Of a stretch of DNA of 64,000 bases, positions 16,872 to 25,273 are shown piece after piece. The position numbers and the translations under genes were made by a program. The stretch is from Ruminiclostridium cellobioparum DSM 1351 = ATCC 15832 (GTDB taxonomy: Bacteria; Bacillota; Clostridia; Acetivibrionales; DSM-1351), in contig NZ_JHYD01000026.1 in NCBI RefSeq assembly GCF_000621505.1, forward strand, positions 62,001 to 126,000, read 5' to 3'. Positions within the stretch are counted from its first letter, which is position 1; each line of letters begins with the position of its first letter. The notes under the pieces were generated by a model. The model worked only from the letters and a program-made list of their open reading frames with translations. It was not told the DNA's origin and did not search any database.

Positions 16872-17780
16872 ATGAGACAAATTCTAATCGCATTTGCCTG
16901 CACAGGCTTTTTACTTGTAGGGATTTTATCGGGATGCGGAAGCCAGAATGCAATCACACTGGTAAATACTCTTACTTTTAGCATCGGAGATTTTCAAAGC
17001 CTTCGGCTTGATTATGATGCAGATGATATTCAAGTTTTAGAAAGTGATAATAACAAGGTTATATTGAAGGAGTATATGAACGAGGACAAAAAGAGCTACC
17101 ATGCCAGAACAAGCACTCAAAATGGTGAACTGCTTATAACAGAAGGTGACCGGCCTGTACATTCCAGGTTTGAATCTTACATTGAAATTTATATTCCGCA
17201 GGACTATATCAATAGCCTTTCCCTGCATTCCACAAGCGGAAAAATAAAATCTGAAATTGCTCTGAATTTGTCGGGTGATTTCTGCGTTGATACCACGAGC
17301 GGCGTAATTGATGTATCAAATACAAAAGTATCCAATATAAAAATCACCAGCACAAACGGTAATTTGAGCTTTGAAAATATAGATGCGGCTGCGATAGAGA
17401 TACGAACCACCAATGCCGCAACCTCATTTAATCAAGCAAACGGGGTAATGAGTTATCAATCAACGGGAGGAAAGCTGACTGCTTCGGGTATTAATGGCTC
17501 CGGCTCCTTTAACGCTTCCGGGGAAGGCTCCATAGATATTTCCTTTACCAGTGTATCGGGTGACATTTCTGCATACTCAAAAAACGGAAGTCTTGCGGTG
17601 GGGCTTCCAAGCCAGCTTGCATTCAAATTTTCTGCAACAACGAAAGAGGGTTCTATTGACACCTCCTTTGCAAACCAGCTTACTGTTACTGATAACACCT
17701 CCGCCGGAACTGTCGGCGTTTCTCCTGAAATATTTATAGATCTGGAAACCCGAAACGGAGATATTAAAGTCTCAAGATAA
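16872..17780 (+). CDS. DUF4097 lipoprotein
   Basis: This 302-residue protein has a lipoprotein signal (residues 1-22, lipobox LSGC) followed by a right-handed beta-repeat body typical of DUF4097. Recurrent short strands such as SGKIKSEI, SGVIDVSN, NGNLSFEN and SGDISAYS show this. AAAGGAG lies 10 bases before the ATG at 16872; an ATG at 16836 lies inside the operator and was rejected. DUF4097 proteins are surface or periplasm-facing and often accompany envelope-stress regulators. Here the gene is preceded by a TetR operator and its own terminator-isolated promoter region. Confidence 0.85.
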   Translation: MRQILIAFACTGFLLVGILSGCGSQNAITLVNTLTFSIGDFQSLRLDYDADDIQVLESDNNKVILKEYMNEDKKSYHARTSTQNGELLITEGDRPVHSRFESYIEIYIPQDYINSLSLHSTSGKIKSEIALNLSGDFCVDTTSGVIDVSNTKVSNIKITSTNGNLSFENIDAAAIEIRTTNAATSFNQANGVMSYQSTGGKLTASGINGSGSFNASGEGSIDISFTSVSGDISAYSKNGSLAVGLPSQLAFKFSATTKEGSIDTSFANQLTVTDNTSAGTVGVSPEIFIDLETRNGDIKVSR

Positions 17781-17843
17781 CTATGCAGAAGTTTTAAAGC
17801 CTTCCGCAATTATACATAAAACATTTGGTATTCATTTCATAAC

Positions 17844-17900
17844 AAAAACCCCGCCATACAGCTCTCAATACATGAGGTTAAAGCTGTACGCGGGATTTTT
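17844..17900. terminator. Hairpin terminator between convergent genes
   Basis: AAAAACCCCGC at 17844-17854 pairs with the GCGGG-TTTTT side ending at 17900. An inner CAGCT/AGCTG stem extends it. It lies between the lipoprotein gene and the convergent flavodoxin gene. Confidence 0.75.
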
Positions 17901-17912
17901 CCTGTTCTGTAA

Positions 17913-18356
17913 TTAAACTTTTATACTGCCGTATACTTTCCTTGCGTATTCCCTGGCAGCCTTCAAATCATTTGCATCGGGCTTGTTTCTGTTAAAGAAT
18001 ATAAAGTTCTTACCCTTACAGGCAAAAGATTCCTCAACAACATTTATGCCCTTTTCCTTCAGAAGAGCTTTTACTGCGGCTATAGCCTTGCCTTCGGCAT
18101 TGCCTGCTCCGCTGGTTCCAAATACTGCTGCATTTTTTACTCTGTTTGTGTTCAATGTTCTGATGAATTCAATCATCTTCGGATCCGGTTTGCCTGCATA
18201 TTCTGCTGTTCCAAGGAACAGAAGGGCAACATTTTCAGGCGGATAAGCCGGTGGTATCTGTTCGGACTTCTGAACGTCCTCCAGCTCCTCAGCTATTGCG
18301 TCAGCAATTTTCTTGGTGTTGCCGCTTTTACTGTAGTACAATACCCATGTCTTCAT
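17913..18356 (-). CDS. Flavodoxin family protein
   Basis: This 147-residue flavodoxin fold has the FMN phosphate loop YSKSGNTKKIA at residues 8-18. TAEYAGKPDPKM at about 50-61 and GTSGAGNAEG at about 80-89 mark the isoalloxazine loops. It is a small cytosolic electron carrier or flavodoxin-like reductase. It lies 138 bases after nfnB on the same strand, so a redox link with the NfnAB complex is plausible but not shown. Confidence 0.88.
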   Translation of the reverse strand: MKTWVLYYSKSGNTKKIADAIAEELEDVQKSEQIPPAYPPENVALLFLGTAEYAGKPDPKMIEFIRTLNTNRVKNAAVFGTSGAGNAEGKAIAAVKALLKEKGINVVEESFACKGKNFIFFNRNKPDANDLKAAREYARKVYGSIKV

Positions 18357-18494
18357 TAAACTTTTACTCCATTCTACATTTTGTTTCTTAAAAGCTTTAT
18401 GCTTTTGAATTATATTTATATAAATGATAATTCATTTCAGACACAATTACCAGCCCTTATCCCCGTTTAATTGAAAATTTAACGATTGCCGGTC

Positions 18495-19886
18495 TTATTC
18501 ACCTTTTATATACCTGTCAATGGCCTCGGCAGCTTTTTTACCGGCACCCATTGCCAATATAACGGTAGCGGCACCTGTAACGGCATCTCCGCCGGCATAG
18601 ACTCCGCTCTTGCTGGTTGCACCAGTCTCTTCTTCTACTATGATACCGCCCCAGGACTGGATATCCAAACCTGGAGTAGTTGAAGATATGAGAGGGTTTG
18701 GAGATTGTCCAATTGACATAATCACTGTTTCCAGATCGATTATATGCTCTGAGCCCTTCTTTTCAACAGGTCTTCTCCTTCCGGACTTATCCGGTTCACC
18801 AAGTTCCATTTCAACACATTCCATACCTTTTACCCAGCCGTCCTCTGTTCCCAGAATCTGCTTTGGATTGGTCAGAACCTTCAGTATTATTCCCTCTTCC
18901 TTTGCGTGATGGACTTCTTCAAGTCTGGCCGGCATTTCAGCTTCGGAACGTCTGTAAACTATATATACGTTCTCGGCTCCAAGACGCTTGGCGCTTCTGG
19001 CAGCATCCATGGCAACGTTACCGCCGCCCACCACAGCAACATTCCTGCCCACAAATACAGGAGTATCGGTGTCAGGGAATTTGTACGCACTCATAAGGTT
19101 GATTCTTGTAAGGAATTCATTGGCAGAGTAAACACCATTGAGGTTCTCCCCGGGTATTGACATAAAGCTTGGCAGCCCTGCACCCGAACCGATAAATACC
19201 GCTTTATAGCCCTCGGACTTAAGGTCGTCTATTGTGAGTACCTTGCCTATTACCATGTTTGTCTGTATATTGACTCCAAGATTTTTTACAGTCTGTATTT
19301 CCTTCTGCACAAGTGCTTTGGGAAGACGGAACTCAGGTATTCCATACATCAGAACTCCTCCCGGCACGTGGAAGGCTTCGAATATGGTCACCTCATAGCC
19401 CAGCTTTGCCAGGTCTCCGGCACAGGTAAGTCCAGATGGTCCGGAACCCACAACGGCAACCTTGATACCATTGCTCCGGGGCCTGGTTTCATCTGTTTTG
19501 CAGTTCGCCATGTACCAGTCGGCTACAAAACGTTCAAGACGTCCTATTCCTACCGACTCGCCCTTTTTAGCTCTTACACAGAGCTGTTCGCACTGTGTTT
19601 CCTGAGGACAAACTCTTCCGCATACTGCAGGCAAGCTGTTTGTCTCTCTGATTTTATAGTATGCTTCTTCAAATTTCCCGTCGGCTACCAGTTGTATGAA
19701 TTCAGGTATTTTAACATTTACAGGACATCCTGCCACACATGGCTTGTGTTTGCAGTTCAGACATCTCTGAGCCTCCTCCACTGCCATTGCCTCATCGTAG
19801 CCCAATGCAACTTCTTTAAAGTTTTTGTTTCTTATATCAGGATTCTGTTCCGGCATCTTTACTTTATTTAAGGCCATATTAGGCAT
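18495..19886 (-). CDS. nfnB: NfnB, large subunit of electron-bifurcating transhydrogenase (GltD-like)
   Basis: This 463-residue protein has two N-terminal Cys clusters for [4Fe-4S] centres (CLNCKHKPCVAGCP and CGRVCPQETQCEQLC). A FAD Rossmann motif, GSGPSGLTCAGDLAKLG, and an NADPH motif, GGGNVAMDAARSAKRLG, follow. It is the glutamate-synthase small-subunit type, but the NfnA gene overlaps it by 8 bases and no gltB is near. The pair is therefore best read as NfnAB, which couples NADH and reduced ferredoxin oxidation to NADP+ reduction. The start at 19886 lies inside the end of nfnA behind a GGGGGG site. GltA-type annotations in clostridia usually refer to this gene. Confidence 0.88.
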   Translation of the reverse strand: MPNMALNKVKMPEQNPDIRNKNFKEVALGYDEAMAVEEAQRCLNCKHKPCVAGCPVNVKIPEFIQLVADGKFEEAYYKIRETNSLPAVCGRVCPQETQCEQLCVRAKKGESVGIGRLERFVADWYMANCKTDETRPRSNGIKVAVVGSGPSGLTCAGDLAKLGYEVTIFEAFHVPGGVLMYGIPEFRLPKALVQKEIQTVKNLGVNIQTNMVIGKVLTIDDLKSEGYKAVFIGSGAGLPSFMSIPGENLNGVYSANEFLTRINLMSAYKFPDTDTPVFVGRNVAVVGGGNVAMDAARSAKRLGAENVYIVYRRSEAEMPARLEEVHHAKEEGIILKVLTNPKQILGTEDGWVKGMECVEMELGEPDKSGRRRPVEKKGSEHIIDLETVIMSIGQSPNPLISSTTPGLDIQSWGGIIVEEETGATSKSGVYAGGDAVTGAATVILAMGAGKKAAEAIDRYIKGE

Positions 19887-20724
19887 TGGTAACACCCCCC
19901 AGTTTACAGGCATGCAGTTCAGTAGATTTGCCTTCCTGCTTTTTATACATACCCTGTCTTCTCATTGCTTCATCAAAATCAACTTCGTGTCCGTCAAAAT
20001 CAGGTCCGTCAACACAGGCAAATTTTGTTTTTCCGCCTACGGTGAGCCTGCATCCTCCGCACATACCGGTACCGTCTATCATGATGGGATTCATGCTGAC
20101 CAGGGTCTTTATACCGTACTCTCTTGTCAGATTACTTACTGCTTTCATCATTACAAGCGGACCTATGGCAATTACAAGGTCATATTTATTGCCTTCCTCA
20201 ATCAACTGCTTCAATACGTTTGTCACAAAACCCTTATTGCCGTTGGAGCCGTCATCTGTGGCAACTACAAGCTTGTCACTGACAAATTCCATCTCTTTTT
20301 CAAGAATGATCAGATCCTTGTTTCTGAAACCTGTTATAGCATGAACTTCTGCTCCCAGAGCATGGAGTTTTTTGGCCTGTGGGTAAGCAATAGCAGCTCC
20401 AAGCCCCCCTCCGATAACTGCAACCTTTTTATAACCTTCAAGATGTGAAGCTACTCCAAGCGGGCCGACAAAATCAAGAAGGGCTTCACCTTCACTCATT
20501 TCAGCCAGAGCCCTGGTTGACTTTCCAACTATTTGGAATATAATCGTAACAGTGCCCTTCTCCCTGTCATAATCAGCTATGGTCAGAGGTATTCTTTCCC
20601 CCGCCTCATCTATCCTGAATATGATAAATTGTCCCGGTTCGGCTTTTCGGGCAATGTACGGTGCCTCAATATCCATAAGAACAACAGAAGGATTCAATAT
20701 CTCTTTTCTAACTATCTTGTACAT
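19879..20724 (-). CDS. nfnA: NfnA, ferredoxin-NAD+ reductase subunit of NfnAB
   Basis: This 281-residue protein of the ferredoxin-NADP reductase / dihydroorotate dehydrogenase electron-transfer type has an FAD site (RIPLTIAD, residues about 60-67) and an NAD-binding GGGLGAAIAYPQ region. Near residue 220 it has a [2Fe-2S] site, GMCGGCR followed by Cys in FACVDGP. With NfnB it forms the soluble bifurcating transhydrogenase that supplies NADPH in clostridia. GGGGG precedes the ATG by 6 bases. It lies just after spoIVFB on the same strand. Confidence 0.88.
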   Translation of the reverse strand: MYKIVRKEILNPSVVLMDIEAPYIARKAEPGQFIIFRIDEAGERIPLTIADYDREKGTVTIIFQIVGKSTRALAEMSEGEALLDFVGPLGVASHLEGYKKVAVIGGGLGAAIAYPQAKKLHALGAEVHAITGFRNKDLIILEKEMEFVSDKLVVATDDGSNGNKGFVTNVLKQLIEEGNKYDLVIAIGPLVMMKAVSNLTREYGIKTLVSMNPIMIDGTGMCGGCRLTVGGKTKFACVDGPDFDGHEVDFDEAMRRQGMYKKQEGKSTELHACKLGGVTNA

Positions 20725-20750
20725 AAATAACCCCCATTTTGCGTCAGATG

Positions 20751-21665
20751 TTAATTGATATCATTAGGAACATTATACTCCATATGGACCAAATTATCAA
20801 ACGTGGTGTCAGGCGTGTTTCGTATAATTGCCTCAATAAGCTCCTGCTCCGTCATCACCTTTATCACTTTCAGATCATCATCCAATACATTAACTATGTG
20901 AAACCTGTCCACATAGTCACAAGCCTTGATAACCTCAGTCAATTTAACATGTTTCAACACAACGATTTCCCGTGCGGGATAAATACCCTTTTTAATAACC
21001 CTGGATTTTCTGAACAATAAGCTTTTGATATTCATAAAGGCTGTCTCCTCCCTGTTTGTTTTGGCGCACATTAAAATATACAGACCTATTATTACAAGGC
21101 TTACATTTCTGCGGTTGTCAATGAATACAGCAATACCTGCCAATACAATTCCTACCGAGATTAGGAACGAGAACAGCTGCAGCACCTTTCCCGTCCTGAA
21201 AACGCCAAATTTCGCCGCGAGCAGCTCCATTGCCAACTTCCCGCCATCAAGAGGAAGAACCGGCAGCAGATTAAATATCCCAAGATACAGGTTTGCATAT
21301 ATCCCCAGTCTTACCAGTGAATTCGTTATGTTAAAATACATCAATATCGCAGCCAGAACAGCCAGCAAAAAACTGACACAGGGACCTGAAGCAAATATAA
21401 GGATTCTCTGTCCTCTGCTGCATATGCCGTCATCAATCCCTGCATTGAATCCTACGGGCAATAACCGGATACTATGCACTGTTGCCCTTGAAAGGACCGC
21501 AGCAGCCATATGTCCGGCTTCATGGACAAATATGCACAGGAGGGTCAGCAAATACTCCGGCAGGGCTCCGGCAAGTATGGCTGCAGCCACAAAAAATAAA
21601 ATAAAAATATTAACCGAAACCTTTATACTTCCTATATTTTTATGTATTGAAAACACAGCTTTCAA
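20751..21665 (-). CDS. spoIVFB: SpoIVFB-like intramembrane metalloprotease (M50, site-2 protease)
   Basis: This protein of about 304 residues has six hydrophobic segments, the zinc motif HEAGH, and the second metal site NLLPVLPLDGGK near residues 130-145. A C-terminal CBS-like region (about 215-300) is typical of SpoIVFB, which senses ATP. There is no ATG: the frame opens with TTG. The TTG at 21665 was chosen because GGAG lies 6 bases before it; the TTG at 21677 overlaps that site. In sporulation SpoIVFB cuts pro-sigma-K in the mother cell. A terminator hairpin stands between it and spoIVFA upstream, so expression is probably low and separately tuned. Confidence 0.87.
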   Translation of the reverse strand: MKAVFSIHKNIGSIKVSVNIFILFFVAAAILAGALPEYLLTLLCIFVHEAGHMAAAVLSRATVHSIRLLPVGFNAGIDDGICSRGQRILIFASGPCVSFLLAVLAAILMYFNITNSLVRLGIYANLYLGIFNLLPVLPLDGGKLAMELLAAKFGVFRTGKVLQLFSFLISVGIVLAGIAVFIDNRRNVSLVIIGLYILMCAKTNREETAFMNIKSLLFRKSRVIKKGIYPAREIVVLKHVKLTEVIKACDYVDRFHIVNVLDDDLKVIKVMTEQELIEAIIRNTPDTTFDNLVHMEYNVPNDIN

Positions 21666-21697
21666 GTCAAGCTCCAATCTATCCGATATTTTAATTA

Positions 21698-21727
21698 AAA
21701 AGAGACTGTTTCGATACAGCCTCTTTT
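21698..21727 (-). terminator. Directional terminator between spoIVFA and spoIVFB
   Basis: On the minus strand AAAAGAGGCTGT pairs with ACAGTCTCTTTT around an ATCGAA loop. One pair is G-U, formed only in the minus transcript, and a T run follows. It starts 7 bases after the spoIVFA stop and ends 33 bases before the spoIVFB TTG. Confidence 0.75.
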
Positions 21728-21733
21728 AATACT

Positions 21734-22687
21734 TTACTGATTTAATAAATTAAGAAGTTTCTCAGGGTCAGCAGCCTTATCCCCCTTCCATACCTCAAAA
21801 TGGAGGTATGCGCCCGGTAAGCCCTCAGTGTCTCCGACCTTGGCAATAACATCTCCCTGTTTTACCTTCTGCCCCTGTTTAGCCACCAGGATGGAGCAGT
21901 GTGCATATACCGTATATACCCCCTCATCATGTTTCACTTTTACGTATTTATCGTATTCGGGACTTGAGCCTACCTCGGTTACTTCACCGTCAAGTGCCGC
22001 CTTTATGGAAGTTCCCATGTTGGCCTTTATGTCTATACCGCTGTGAAATACCGTATTGCCGCTTAATGGGTCGGTCCTGACACCAAAAGGTGAATCTATT
22101 TGACCTTTTATGGGAATGACAAAGGAATATTTATCGGCCAATGCTTTTATCTCTGCTTCTTCGAGAACCGGAACCTGGGATATGGCCTTTATTGTATCAC
22201 TGATTGAACTGCTGACAACCTCTGAACCGGTTTCGGTGCCCGGGATATTTTCATGGATTGAATCCGGTATCTGGCTGCTTTGAACAGAGCTTTTCATATC
22301 CGCACCATTTTGATCGGATATCTCCTGCTTGCTGCTCCCATTGCCCGCTGTCTGTTCAACCGACCCGCTGTCAGTGGAAGGTCCTGTAACACTCCCGGCT
22401 GCGGCATTCTTTTCGGGCAGTTTTACTCCCAGCGCATTTGCCGCGCTCAATAAATATTTGTTTGCATCAAAATTCTCTGTGGTAATTAATTTAACCTTTG
22501 AAACGAAATAGTTCGTGGTGGGTGTATCGGCAGCTTTACATAAGGCAAACACCGACAGGAACACCACCACAGCCAGCATCTTGGCAGCAAATATAGTGGA
22601 CATCATGTCATTTTCATTCTGTCTCCTGCTTTTTCTGGGTGTACCGGTCTGTCTTGAGTATTTAGGTCTTACAATCATTTCATCCAT
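21734..22687 (-). CDS. spoIVFA: SpoIVFA-like membrane protein with LytM (M23) domain
   Basis: This 317-residue protein has one membrane segment near residues 35-55, a low-complexity Ser/Gly/Glu linker (about 85-165) and a C-terminal LytM/M23 domain (about 190-310). The domain keeps FHSGIDIK (His and Asp zinc ligands), but the usual HxH appears as YLHFEV, so the first His, normally the catalytic base, is Tyr. This fits SpoIVFA, a scaffold and inhibitor of SpoIVFB rather than a peptidase. GGAGG lies 5 bases before the ATG at 22687. It comes immediately before spoIVFB, as in Bacillus. Confidence 0.85.
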   Translation of the reverse strand: MDEMIVRPKYSRQTGTPRKSRRQNENDMMSTIFAAKMLAVVVFLSVFALCKAADTPTTNYFVSKVKLITTENFDANKYLLSAANALGVKLPEKNAAAGSVTGPSTDSGSVEQTAGNGSSKQEISDQNGADMKSSVQSSQIPDSIHENIPGTETGSEVVSSSISDTIKAISQVPVLEEAEIKALADKYSFVIPIKGQIDSPFGVRTDPLSGNTVFHSGIDIKANMGTSIKAALDGEVTEVGSSPEYDKYVKVKHDEGVYTVYAHCSILVAKQGQKVKQGDVIAKVGDTEGLPGAYLHFEVWKGDKAADPEKLLNLLNQ

Positions 22688-22893
22688 ATTAACCTCCATG
22701 AGCCGCAATAGCGGCCACAAAATGTAATGAAAACCTATATCCTTTATCGCAATGTGGCGAATAAAGGAGGTTAATTGGCCATGTATGGCTTTGAGCCCGC
22801 ATATATTATAGGGGCACTCACATTCTTGTCCTGATTGGCCATGCCTATAATTATTTATATTTTATATGGATGAATATTATTACAGGGCAATGT

Positions 22894-22922
22894 AAAAAGC
22901 CTGGATTGCTCCAGGCTTTTTT
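22894..22922. terminator. Hairpin terminator after the mgsA-like gene
   Basis: AAAAAGCCTGG at 22894-22904 pairs with CCAGGCTTTTT from 22911. It closes the maf-to-mgsA block before the spoIVFA gene, which must have its own promoter. Confidence 0.85.
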
Positions 22923-22941
22923 GTAATCACATTTAAACTAT

Positions 22942-23328
22942 TTATCTCAGCAATTCTCTCCATGCCAAGTCTTCACGTTCCAAACCTTTTATGAGAACTT
23001 CGGCTGTTGCTATATTTGTCGCATACGGTATATTATTTGCATCACAATGCTTAAAGAGCAGAAATGTATCAGTGTCACTTTCAGTATTTGCATCCCTGAA
23101 GTAAATAAGCAGGTCTATTTCGTCGCATGCAATCCGTGCCCCCAACTGTTGGGCGCCAAGACTCCCATAAGCCAGCAGATTGATATTCAGTCCGGTTGCC
23201 TTGTTAATAACCATACCTGTCGACCGGGTGGCAATAAGATGATGCTCCTGGAGAATGTACTTATAGGCTATGCAAAAACTGGCCATTAATTCTTTTTTAT
23301 TATCATGCGCTATGAATGCAATGTTCAT
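22942..23328 (-). CDS. Methylglyoxal synthase-like protein, key catalytic residues missing
   Basis: This 128-residue protein aligns with MgsA end to end: IAHDNKK (6-12), ATRSTG (33-38), YFRD (76-79), NIPYATNIATAE (99-110). The canonical GGDQQ loop holding the catalytic Asp (Asp71 in E. coli) reads GAQQ (58-61), with the Asp absent. The His of the PHEPD/PHDPD loop (His98 in E. coli) aligns with Ser. It is therefore unlikely to make methylglyoxal from dihydroxyacetone phosphate, although it may still bind phosphate. No good ribosome binding site is seen before the ATG. It sits last in the mre-min block, where many clostridia have mgsA, so it may have become a regulator. Confidence 0.8.
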   Translation of the reverse strand: MNIAFIAHDNKKELMASFCIAYKYILQEHHLIATRSTGMVINKATGLNINLLAYGSLGAQQLGARIACDEIDLLIYFRDANTESDTDTFLLFKHCDANNIPYATNIATAEVLIKGLEREDLAWRELLR

Positions 23329-23353
23329 GGTTAAAAATCACATACCTTTAATT

Positions 23354-23638
23354 TTATTTACCTGCATTTTTTACACTTTTAATAGGTATATTAGCCACCA
23401 ATGCGGGAACTATCCTATCGCCCTCATCGCTTTTAGTTCTAGTAAGCTGTATATCAAGAGCATTTTCGTCAATTTCCATATAGTGCTGGATGACCTTTAT
23501 AATCTCTCCCTTCACCATTTCAAGAAACTCAGGAGAAACATTGGCTCTGTCGTGTATCAATACCAGCTGCAATCTCTCTTTGGCTACATCCTTTGACGGT
23601 TTAGATCTGCCAAAGATCTTTGAAAAATCAATCAGCAT
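23354..23638 (-). CDS. minE: Cell division topological specificity factor MinE
   Basis: This 94-residue protein has the MinE layout: an N-terminal amphipathic helix (MLIDFSKIFG), the MinD-binding stretch AKERLQLVLIHDRA (residues about 19-32) and the C-terminal dimer domain. AAGGAGG lies 8 bases before the ATG and the gene follows minD by 13 bases. MinE drives MinD off the membrane so that MinCD inhibits FtsZ only near the poles. Its presence means this organism uses an oscillating Min system rather than DivIVA-only placement. Confidence 0.93.
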   Translation of the reverse strand: MLIDFSKIFGRSKPSKDVAKERLQLVLIHDRANVSPEFLEMVKGEIIKVIQHYMEIDENALDIQLTRTKSDEGDRIVPALVANIPIKSVKNAGK

Positions 23639-23651
23639 ACCCTATTCCTCC

Positions 23652-24452
23652 TTATGTAGTTTTAAATCCTAACATTTTTTTGAATTTGCTAAAAATGCTG
23701 TCGTCTGTTTCAAGGTTAAGAATAGGAACCTCTTCTCCCTGAATTCGTTTTGTAATATTTCTGTAAGCTTGTCCGGCCAAGGATTTGTCGTCGTTAACTG
23801 CAGGCTCTCCTCTATTTGTAGAAATAACTATTTTTTCATCATCCGGGACAACACCTATCAAATCAATGGCTAAAATATCAATAATATCGTCAATACTCAT
23901 CATATCGCCGCGCTTTACCATGTCAATCCTGACTCTGTTGATAATCAATTTGGGATTTCTTAACTCGTTGGCTTCCAGGAGTCCCACTATACGGTCGGCA
24001 TCTCTGACGGCCGAAACCTCCGGGGTTGTAATAACAATAGCCCTGTTGGCACCGGCTATGGCATTCTTGAAACCCTGTTCAATACCTGCCGGGCAGTCAA
24101 CGATTATGTAATCAAATTCTGTTTTTAATTCATTGATCAGATTAATCATCTGTTCCGGTGTTACGGATGACTTGTCCCTTGTCTGGGCTGCAGGAAGCAG
24201 ATATAGACCTTCGTATCTTTTATCCTTTATTAAAGCTTGTTTTACTCTGCATACGCCTTCAACAACATCCACAAGATCATAAACTATCCTGTTTTCCAAA
24301 CCCATTACAACGTCGAGATTTCGAAGTCCTATATCAGTGTCGATCAGTACAACCTTATGACCTGACAATGCCAGGCCCGTACCAATATTGGCAGTCGTTG
24401 TGGTTTTTCCAACGCCGCCTTTCCCGGATGTAATTACAATTACCTCGCCCAT
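23652..24452 (-). CDS. minD: Septum site-determining ATPase MinD
   Basis: This 266-residue protein has the deviant Walker A SGKGGVGKTT at residues 8-17, ParA-type motifs (DTDIGLRNLD; DCPAGIEQGF) and a C-terminal amphipathic helix (IFSKFKKMLGF) for membrane binding. The ATG at 24452 follows GGAGG by 8 bases; the frame opens further up to 24467 without a site. It recruits MinC and is released by MinE. The gene order minC-minD-minE is standard. Confidence 0.95.
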   Translation of the reverse strand: MGEVIVITSGKGGVGKTTTTANIGTGLALSGHKVVLIDTDIGLRNLDVVMGLENRIVYDLVDVVEGVCRVKQALIKDKRYEGLYLLPAAQTRDKSSVTPEQMINLINELKTEFDYIIVDCPAGIEQGFKNAIAGANRAIVITTPEVSAVRDADRIVGLLEANELRNPKLIINRVRIDMVKRGDMMSIDDIIDILAIDLIGVVPDDEKIVISTNRGEPAVNDDKSLAGQAYRNITKRIQGEEVPILNLETDDSIFSKFKKMLGFKTT

Positions 24453-24563
24453 ACAGCTTGCCTCCAATTCTTGTCCAAGAAAATGATATTTACAAAAATT
24501 TACTTATTATTAATTTAAAGTTATACACATTAAACTATATATTTGTTTTAAAGTTTTGTCAAC

Positions 24564-25250
24564 TTATCTTTGCGGTAAAAACCGCTCTACAAAGAGCATA
24601 TCACCCTTGACATAAGCCAGTTCCGGAACTTGGTTTGCACTTGTACCCTTTTCATCGGGAGGTCTGGTTATTATATCGGCAATTCTCAGCTGTGTGGGAT
24701 TGAGTCCAAGGGCGGCAACGATTGCTTCCTTATTTCCGTCACTCCCGGCGTGGACCACACCTCTCAGCAAACCCATAACCACAATATTTCCCGTGGCTTC
24801 GATTACTGCACCGGGATTGACATCTCCAAGGATGACAAGGTTGCCGTCAAAGGTAATGAGCTGGCCGGATCTTATTGTTCCGCGGTAAAACTTTGTCCTA
24901 CCTTCCTCTATTCCTTTGAAAAACATATATTTTTTTATCTGATTGTTTCTTTCAGAGACCGGCGGATTGCTTTTTTGACACACGCTGCTGTTATCCACAA
25001 TCTCCTCTTCGAAGGATAGTATTGTTGCGCCGCTCTCACTCTTTAACAACTCATGCAGCTGGCTTTTTTCGGTCTCGTTGAGCACTCTGCCTCTATATCT
25101 GACAGCCAGTTTTGCCCCCCTGAAAAATTTCCCTGCGCTTTCGATTTTCAGGCGCATACTGTCAACAACTTCCTCAAAACCGGCTTCCGGCTTTATTATA
25201 ATTGTAAGGCCGTTAACAGTTCCCTTAAAAGTTACCGTATTTTCGGACAT
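24564..25250 (-). CDS. minC: Septum site-determining protein MinC
   Basis: This 228-residue protein has an N-terminal FtsZ-inhibiting domain (1-105) and a C-terminal beta-helix MinD-binding domain (about 118-220), with GTIRSGQ and the NPGAVIEATGNIVVMG region. It inhibits FtsZ polymers. GGGAG lies 11 bases before the ATG. It lies between mrdA and minD, 111 bases upstream of minD. Confidence 0.93.
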   Translation of the reverse strand: MSENTVTFKGTVNGLTIIIKPEAGFEEVVDSMRLKIESAGKFFRGAKLAVRYRGRVLNETEKSQLHELLKSESGATILSFEEEIVDNSSVCQKSNPPVSERNNQIKKYMFFKGIEEGRTKFYRGTIRSGQLITFDGNLVILGDVNPGAVIEATGNIVVMGLLRGVVHAGSDGNKEAIVAALGLNPTQLRIADIITRPPDEKGTSANQVPELAYVKGDMLFVERFLPQR

Positions 25251-25273
25251 ATAATTTTAATCTCCCAATTGAA

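Noticed and set aside
18495-19886. Glutamate synthase small subunit
   Set aside because: No large subunit gene is near, and the overlapping gene is a ferredoxin-NAD reductase subunit, so NfnB fits better.
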